Shown here: one piece after another, positions 7,220-10,570 of the stretch | How positions within the stretch are numbered: the stretch's first letter is position 1 | Layout of the letters: each line of letters begins with the position of its first letter | From: JBEKZQ01 sp049509675 | Lineage (GTDB): Bacteria; Planctomycetota; Planctomycetia; Pirellulales; Thermoguttaceae | Assembly (NCBI GenBank): GCA_049509675.1 | Contig: JBEKZQ010000211.1 | Span: 1 to 10,570 of the forward strand | Direction of reading: 5' to 3' | Length of the DNA stretch: 10,570 nucleotides | Notes under the pieces: generated by a model | What the model was told of the DNA's origin: nothing | The model's database searches: none | The model's input: only the letters and a program-made list of their open reading frames with translations | Position numbers and translations under genes: made by a program

Positions 7220-7909
7220 ATGAAACGAAACCTCAGTGCCTTGCTATTGTGCAGTGTGTTGTCGCTGGGATGGGGTGTGCCACGGCTGGCCGTGGCCCAG
7301 CCCGAGTTGGATCGTCTTGAGCAACAGATTCGCAGCCAGGGGGGGCAGGCGGGGGCCGCACCCGCTGCGCCGCTGCCCCTGGGCCAAATTCCTGCCGGCG
7401 CCAGGCCGGCGGCCGCCCGGCCCTACCTGGGCGCAACCGTCGACGACCGCGACGATCGCGGCCGCGGCGTGCGGGTCATGGATGTTCGCCCCGGCGGACC
7501 GGCCGATCGGGCCGGACTGAAGGTTCGCGATCTGATCGTCGGCGCGGGCGGGGTTCGCGTCCGGCAATTGTCGGACCTGACCGCGACCGTCGAGCTCTTA
7601 TCGGCCGGCGACAAGCTGCCACTGGAGATTGACCGCAACGGTCAGCCGCAGAGCGTCGCCGTAACGCTGGGACAACGCGACGCGGCCGGGGCGCCGCTGC
7701 CTGGGACCACGGCGCCTGCACCGATACCGCCGATTCCGCCGCCGCCGGAAACGATCGTTCCGCCCGGCAGTCTGCCGGCCGGCCCGGCCTTCGGCAAGCC
7801 GGCAGGCGATGCGGCCCGCATCGAACAGCTCGAACGGCGTGTCGAGGAACTCGAACGCCGCGTCGAGCAATTGGAGCGGGCCCTGCGGCAATCGAGCCCG
7901 CGGACGTAG
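7220..7909 (+). CDS. Exported PDZ-domain protein with C-terminal coiled coil
   Basis: A 229-aa protein with a signal peptide (about 1-26: Lys/Arg, hydrophobic core LLLCSVLSLGWGV, cleavage likely after AVA), so it acts outside the cytoplasmic membrane. A PDZ domain spans about 68-150 (YLGATVDD, GVRVMDVRPGGPADRAGLKVRDLIVGAGG, LPLEIDRNGQ), the type that in HtrA-like proteins binds peptide C-termini; no protease domain is present. A Pro-rich linker follows (about 158-187, IPPIPPPPETIVPP), then three near-identical heptads, IEQLERR VEELERR VEQLERA (201-221), predicting a short coiled coil for oligomerisation. Start ATG 7220 has GGAGGA 10 bases upstream; an upstream GTG (7202) lacks this and would spoil the signal peptide. 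Probably an envelope adaptor; partner unknown. Confidence 0.85.
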   Translation: MKRNLSALLLCSVLSLGWGVPRLAVAQPELDRLEQQIRSQGGQAGAAPAAPLPLGQIPAGARPAAARPYLGATVDDRDDRGRGVRVMDVRPGGPADRAGLKVRDLIVGAGGVRVRQLSDLTATVELLSAGDKLPLEIDRNGQPQSVAVTLGQRDAAGAPLPGTTAPAPIPPIPPPPETIVPPGSLPAGPAFGKPAGDAARIEQLERRVEELERRVEQLERALRQSSPRT

Positions 7910-7937
7910 CGCCCGGCACAGTGGCCAAGGCGGGCGC
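7909..7937 (+). terminator. Possible terminator hairpin after the PDZ gene
   Basis: GCGCCCG (7909-7915, starting at the last base of the stop codon) pairs with CGGGCGC (7931-7937) across a 15-base loop. The stem is GC-only and placed as a terminator would be, but there is no T-run, so this is weak. Nothing else is seen up to 8020. Confidence 0.3.
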
Positions 7938-8020
7938 AAGGCCGCAGCAAGACAGTCTCGATCAAGCGGAGGAACACTAATCCTCGCTAATCGTTCTCAT
8001 TAGCCCGGATTATTCATCAA

Positions 8021-8166
8021 CATGTAGGGTGGGTCGAGCAAACCGTTGTACTGGTGGGGCTTCGGTCGCTTGCCGCCGGTCTGATTCATTTACCGGGCGC
8101 GGAGCAAAACTTGGTCGGTTTGCGAGCCCCACCATAATGTCGCGCGACCTTGACCCACCCTACATG
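8021..8166. repeat. Mosaic inverted-repeat element abutting nnrE
   Basis: The ends are a perfect 15-base inverted repeat: CATGTAGGGTGGGTC (8021-8035) and its complement (8152-8166). Inside are two more inverted pairs: GCAAACCG (8038-8045) with 8116-8123, and TGGTGGGGCT (8052-8061) with 8125-8134. These inner pairs are in swapped order on the two sides, so the whole is not one simple stem. The right end stops exactly next to the nnrE stop codon (8167-8169). There is no coding capacity, and it resembles a miniature non-autonomous element. A related copy occurs at 8915-8938. Confidence 0.75.
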
Positions 8167-8874
8167 TTAGCCTGCCTCGCCCGCGCCGGCAGACGCCGCA
8201 CTACCCACGATCTCGTCGCGGAGTTTTCGCGGCACGCCAATGTCGAGCACGTGCAGCCGGCCGGTGTACCGCTCGGCCCCAGGCACGAGCAATCCACGCT
8301 TCGCAGCCACGAAGGTGCAGGTCTCGGCGGCACGAATCGTGTGCCGGGCCGCTTCGCCCGTGTCGCAATCCAGACCGCTGGGCAAATCGACGGCCAACGT
8401 CGGGATAGCGGCCGCGTTGAGCTGATCGATCACGGCATCCAGCGGCGGCCGCGGCTCGCCACGGGCCCCCGTGCCCAGCAAGGCATCGACGATCCAGGCC
8501 GCCCCGCTCAGGCATCGCGCCAGCCGCGCCGCATCATGCTCGTGGCCGAAGATCTCGATCGGCAGGTTGGCCTTGCCGAGAATCTCCAAATTGACGCCCG
8601 CGTCGCCCGTCAGTTCGTCGGACTGAGCCCAGATCAGGATTCGCACCTGGTAGCCCCGCAGATCAAGATGCCGGGCCGCCACGAAACCGTCGCCCGCGTT
8701 GTTCCCCCGTCCGGCGCAGATCACGACCGGACCGGCAATTCCCAGCCGGCACAGCACGTCGGCGATGCCGCGGCCGGCATTTTCCATCAACACCAGGCCC
8801 GACATGCCATATTCTCGCACGGCCCGCTGGTCGACCAGCCTGGACTGTTCACGGGTGATGGTGGGCGTGGTCAT
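8167..8874 (-). CDS. nnrE: NAD(P)H-hydrate epimerase (YjeF N-terminal domain)
   Basis: A 235-aa cytoplasmic metabolite-repair enzyme that interconverts the R and S epimers of hydrated NAD(P)H so that the ATP/ADP-dependent dehydratase (NnrD) can restore the coenzyme. Family features: the opening TREQSRLVDQRAVREYGMSGLVLMENAG, the glycine-rich loop GRGNNAGDG (55-63; many members have GNGNNGGDG), DALLGTG (130-136) and VDLPSGLDCDTG (162-173) with the active-site aspartate region, then TCTFVAAKRGL (185-195). It covers only the epimerase domain, so the dehydratase must be encoded elsewhere. Start ATG 8874 gives the normal N-terminus; no clear Shine-Dalgarno is seen. Its stop codon abuts the repeat element downstream, and a related repeat lies about 40 bases upstream of its start. 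It seems monocistronic. Confidence 0.95.
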   Translation of the reverse strand: MTTPTITREQSRLVDQRAVREYGMSGLVLMENAGRGIADVLCRLGIAGPVVICAGRGNNAGDGFVAARHLDLRGYQVRILIWAQSDELTGDAGVNLEILGKANLPIEIFGHEHDAARLARCLSGAAWIVDALLGTGARGEPRPPLDAVIDQLNAAAIPTLAVDLPSGLDCDTGEAARHTIRAAETCTFVAAKRGLLVPGAERYTGRLHVLDIGVPRKLRDEIVGSAASAGAGEAG

Positions 8875-8914
8875 GTGAATGGTGCCCAGGAGGACCGCAA
8901 GGTCAAGTGCGTGC

Positions 8915-8938
8915 TGTAGGGTGAATCGAGCAAACCGT
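8915..8938 (+). repeat. Second copy of the TGTAGGGTG...GCAAACCG repeat
   Basis: This matches 8023-8046 over 24 bases with two adjacent differences (AA in place of GG). It is a direct copy of the left end of the element at 8021-8166, upstream of nnrE, so nnrE lies between two members of the same repeat family. No partner arm is seen beside this copy; it looks like a fragment. Confidence 0.7.
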
Positions 8939-8961
8939 GGTTCTGCAACGTCTGACGCAAA

Positions 8962-9037
8962 GGGGTCAGGTCCATGTTTTCGGTCATGAGTCCGGCCAAA
9001 TGGCGATGCCTGTCAGCCGAAAAATGGACCAGACCCC
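8962..9037. repeat. REP/MITE-like inverted repeat with GGGGTC ends
   Basis: The left arm (8962-8983), starting GGGGTCAGGTCCAT, and the right arm (9017-9037), ending TGGACCAGACCCC, are inverted copies over about 21 bases with one mismatch and one single-base gap, around a 33-base centre. Sequences of this style are, as I recall, common as dispersed repeats mobilised by Y1 (REP-associated) transposases. No such transposase is in this window. Confidence 0.65.
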
Positions 9038-9073
9038 GATTTGGCAGTTCTCCTGGAGCGGTTCCTGGGCGAC

Positions 9074-9103
9074 TTTCCCGGCCGCTCATTTTATCCTAAA
9101 ATG
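9074..9103 (+). promoter_or_regulatory. Possible promoter and palindrome before the zinc-ribbon gene
   Basis: TAAAAT (9097-9102) could be a -10 box, with a weak -35 TTTCCC at 9074-9079 and a 17-base spacer, about 32 bases before the start codon. The -10 lies in a perfect palindrome CATTTTA, TCC, TAAAATG (9087-9103), which could be an operator or simply an AT-rich start site. Both roles are inferred. Confidence 0.35.
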
Positions 9104-9134
9104 GGTGTGCAAGTCATTGAGGGAGATGCGGCTG

Positions 9135-9368
9135 ATGCCAATTTACGAATACGTCTGCGATGATTGTCATATTGAATTCGAGGCGCTCATTCGGGGGGCG
9201 GAGAAGCCCGCCTGCCCTTCCTGCGGCGGGGAGCACCTGACCAAATCGATGAGCGTGCCGGCGGCCCACACCGCCTCCGGCCGGGAATCAACCTGTCCGG
9301 CCAGAGAAGTCTGCGCCAAGCCGGGTTGCGCGGGCGACGGTTGCCGCATGGCGCAATGGATGGAGTGA
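9135..9368 (+). CDS. FmdB-family zinc-ribbon protein
   Basis: A 77-aa protein starting MPIYEYVCDDCHIEFE, the typical FmdB/CxxC zinc-ribbon opening. Cys8, Cys11, Cys27 and Cys30 (CxxC...CPSC) should bind one zinc. After a linker, four more cysteines (54, 60, 65, 70) give a spaced C-x5-C-x4-C-x4-C tail. FmdB-type proteins have been proposed as regulators, but for most members the function is unknown and I make no specific claim. Start: ATG 9135 has TTGAGGGAG ending 9 bases upstream; ATG 9126 is in frame but overlaps that site. The last eight codons are repeated 57 bases downstream in the same frame. Monocistronic; it converges on the secreted-protein gene. Confidence 0.85.
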   Translation: MPIYEYVCDDCHIEFEALIRGAEKPACPSCGGEHLTKSMSVPAAHTASGRESTCPAREVCAKPGCAGDGCRMAQWME

Positions 9369-9419
9369 CCGTGGAGCGTGGGGGCGTGGGACGATGGTTG
9401 CCGCATGGCGCAATGGATG
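9339..9419 (+). repeat. 57-base tandem duplication of the zinc-ribbon gene's 3' end
   Basis: The 24 bases at 9339-9362 recur unchanged at 9396-9419. The period is 57 bases, a multiple of three, so the second copy encodes the same peptide (GCRMAQWM) in the same frame, followed by CAG TAG where the first copy has GAG TGA. The flanking codons are also similar (GAC versus GAT). It is a vestigial duplicated gene end beyond the stop codon. Confidence 0.85.
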
Positions 9420-9428
9420 CAGTAGGGA

Positions 9429-9531
9429 GGGATTAGGGATTAGGGATTAGGGATTAGACGCAAGCGGATGGGGGCCGGGAGTGTGGCGTCAGCCTCTAAT
9501 CCCTGATCCCTAATCCCTAACCCCTAATCCC
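9429..9531. repeat. Opposed GGGATTA / TAATCCC heptamer arrays
   Basis: Four perfect tandem GGGATTA units (9429-9456), then a 40-base spacer, then five TAATCCC-type units (9497-9531, two of them variant: TGATCCC and TAACCCC). The blocks are inverted relative to each other and could form a long stem. Each G-rich strand also has at least four GGG tracts separated by four bases, fitting a G-quadruplex pattern. The structure fills the gap between two convergent genes and ends 7 bases from the stop codon of the secreted-protein gene, so it may mark transcript ends. I recall similar heptamer arrays in planctomycete intergenic DNA. Confidence 0.85.
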
Positions 9532-9538
9532 TTGCCTC

Positions 9539-10399
9539 TCACGGTTGCAGTGCAACGACCGCGCCGGTCCAGGCCATGCCTTCCATCATCGCGCCGCGGA
9601 CACTCAAGGGGAACGGATCGATCGTGTACGGCGCGCAGCTTCCCGGGCGGTAGTAGCCCAGGTCATATTGGCATTCGCCGGGCGGATCGACGCCCATCTT
9701 GTACGGCAGGATCGGGAAGGTCAGGTAGAATTTGATCCCCGAGGCGAACATTTGCAGCACCGGCCCGCACGAATGGCCGTAGCGCTCCAACTGCACGTCT
9801 TCAAAGTAGGCTGGTTTGTTGCAAGCGCCCGAGGCGGTCCAGGTGTAGGTCACGGGCCGCCAGGCCCTGCCGCGGAAGGCCGCCTCGCCCAGGGGACATT
9901 CCTTGGGAAAGTCGCCCCGCTCGGCCTCGATGTCGATATCGATCTGGCTGATCGGCTTGAGGTCTTGCGGCGTGGGGCACTTCTCGGCAACCACGGCCCG
10001 TTGCGGCATATTCTCCAACCTGGGAAGCCGGCCCGTATCGCGTCCGCCCCGCTGCGGCGCCGGGATCGGTTGCAAAGCCGGCTGCACCGGCCGCCATTGG
10101 GCGGCGGGCGGCTCGGGCGGAGCCGCGGCGGGCGGATTGTCCGCAATAATGTTCGAAGGCGACTCGCTGGCCTCCGTGTCTGCTGCCGGAGCGGTCGTGC
10201 CGGCTTGTCGAACGTCCGCCCCGCTGTCGTCATCCCCAGGATGATTGTCATCCTCATTAAAGGGCAGCCAACGCAGCTTGGAATCCGCCGCCGGCGCCCG
10301 CTGGTCGCTCGCCAGGCCGGGGACCGCCACGTCGGCGGCCAGCGCGTTTGCGGCAAACAGCAGCAGGCACAGCAGCGCCGCCGCGATGCGGATCCCCAT
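9539..10399 (-). CDS. Secreted protein of unknown function (probable planctomycete family)
   Basis: A 286-aa protein with a strong signal peptide (MGIRIAAALLCLLLFAANALA, cleavage near residue 21). Residues about 22-145 are low complexity: acidic (NEDDNHPGDDDSGAD) and then Pro/Ala-rich with PPAAAPPEPPAAQW. The C-terminal region (about 145-286) looks folded: KCPTPQDLKPISQIDIDI, ECPLGEAAFRGRAW, TYTWTASGACNKPAYFEDVQ, LERYGHSCGP, LPYKMGVDPPGECQYDLGYY, RPGSCAPYTIDPFP. It has six cysteines, which may form disulfides outside the membrane. This C-terminal pattern matches uncharacterised proteins I recall from planctomycetes; no function is known to me. ATG 10399 is chosen because it starts the signal peptide. 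An in-frame ATG at 10522 gives 41 extra residues encoded by repeat DNA and would bury the signal. No clear Shine-Dalgarno is seen. Confidence 0.75.
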   Translation of the reverse strand: MGIRIAAALLCLLLFAANALAADVAVPGLASDQRAPAADSKLRWLPFNEDDNHPGDDDSGADVRQAGTTAPAADTEASESPSNIIADNPPAAAPPEPPAAQWRPVQPALQPIPAPQRGGRDTGRLPRLENMPQRAVVAEKCPTPQDLKPISQIDIDIEAERGDFPKECPLGEAAFRGRAWRPVTYTWTASGACNKPAYFEDVQLERYGHSCGPVLQMFASGIKFYLTFPILPYKMGVDPPGECQYDLGYYRPGSCAPYTIDPFPLSVRGAMMEGMAWTGAVVALQP

Positions 10400-10570
10400 G
10401 CCATTCTCAACTCTCGCGGGGTTAGGTGCAAAACACCAGAGAACGGGCGCCACGGTTGGCTTGCCCAACCGTGCCATCGGCACTGCTGGACGAGCCAGCA
10501 GTGGCACACCGCGGATCCCCATGCCATTCTCAACTCTCGCGGGGTTAGGTGCAAAACACCAGAGAACGGG
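10388..10570. repeat. Perfect 60-bp direct repeat spanning the start of the secreted-protein gene
   Basis: Positions 10388-10447 and 10511-10570 are identical over 60 bases, with a period of 123 bases. On the minus strand each copy holds the 5' untranslated sequence and the first four codons (ATG GGG ATC CGC). The second copy runs to the window edge, so the duplication may continue. Since 123 is a multiple of three and no stop intervenes, the outer ATG (10522) is in frame with the real start. Confidence 0.9.
10451..10503. repeat. Two adjacent 23-base hairpins between the direct repeats
   Basis: CACGGTTGG (10451-10459) pairs with CCAACCGTG (10465-10473), and CACTGCTGG (10481-10489) with CCAGCAGTG (10495-10503). 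Each is a perfect 9-base stem with a 5-base loop, and they are 7 bases apart. The shared design but different sequence suggests two members of related palindromic repeat families. Confidence 0.8.

Noticed and set aside
8029..8919. Plus-strand open frame covering nnrE and the repeats on both sides
   Set aside because: It runs through repeat DNA and the antisense of a confident nnrE gene.
8021..9037. Insertion sequence or composite transposon around nnrE
   Set aside because: No transposase or remnant was found in any frame; only short non-coding repeats are present.
8871..9089. Small minus-strand frame of 72 codons upstream of nnrE
   Set aside because: Most of it is encoded by the two repeat elements, so it is not a likely protein.
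9429..9531. CRISPR array
   Set aside because: The units are 7 bases, tandem without spacers, and the second block is inverted; there is no 23-40 base repeat with unique spacers and no cas gene.
10400..10522. N-terminal extension of the secreted protein starting at ATG 10522
   Set aside because: It is encoded by the duplicated leader and hairpins and would place 41 residues ahead of a textbook signal peptide.

Overview
The window looks like a core chromosomal stretch from a GC-rich planctomycete, probably of the Pirellulales type. Four things support this. A dnaA gene stands alone, with no dnaN or gyrase gene next to it. Its DNA-binding signature reads FGRRSHSTV, not the usual GGRDHTTV type. 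A secreted Cys-containing protein resembles an uncharacterised family I associate with planctomycetes. Nearly every gap between genes carries a short palindromic repeat of kinds I recall from that phylum. The taxonomic call is inference from recall, not a database result.

Layout, left to right. A class I SAM-dependent methyltransferase (190-993, minus) is divergent from a two-component pair: a membrane histidine kinase (1114-2733, plus) and an NtrC-type sigma-54 activator (2849-4225, plus). The activator seems to start at ATT behind a strong Shine-Dalgarno. A hairpin fills the gap between it and the convergent dnaA (4306-5715 or longer, minus). Upstream of dnaA are about 270-460 bases without a gene, followed by a tandem-GNAT acetyltransferase (6173-7129, minus). 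Divergent from that, behind a good sigma-70-like promoter, is an exported PDZ protein with a C-terminal coiled coil (7220-7909, plus).

The second half alternates genes and repeats: a mosaic inverted-repeat element (8021-8166), NAD(P)HX epimerase nnrE (8167-8874, minus), two further repeats, a small FmdB-type zinc-ribbon protein (9135-9368, plus) whose 3' end is duplicated, opposed arrays of GGGATTA/TAATCCC heptamers (9429-9531), and a secreted protein of unknown function (9539-10399, minus). The last gene's start region is duplicated as a perfect 60-bp direct repeat that reaches the window edge.

Functionally, the kinase and activator form one signalling pair controlling sigma-54 promoters that lie elsewhere. 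DnaA is replication initiation, NnrE is metabolite repair, and the rest appear to be independent single genes. I see no mobile-element transposase, phage, CRISPR, tRNA or rRNA gene, and no multi-gene novel system. The interesting material is the ATT start, the repeat biology at gene ends, and the altered DnaA recognition motif.
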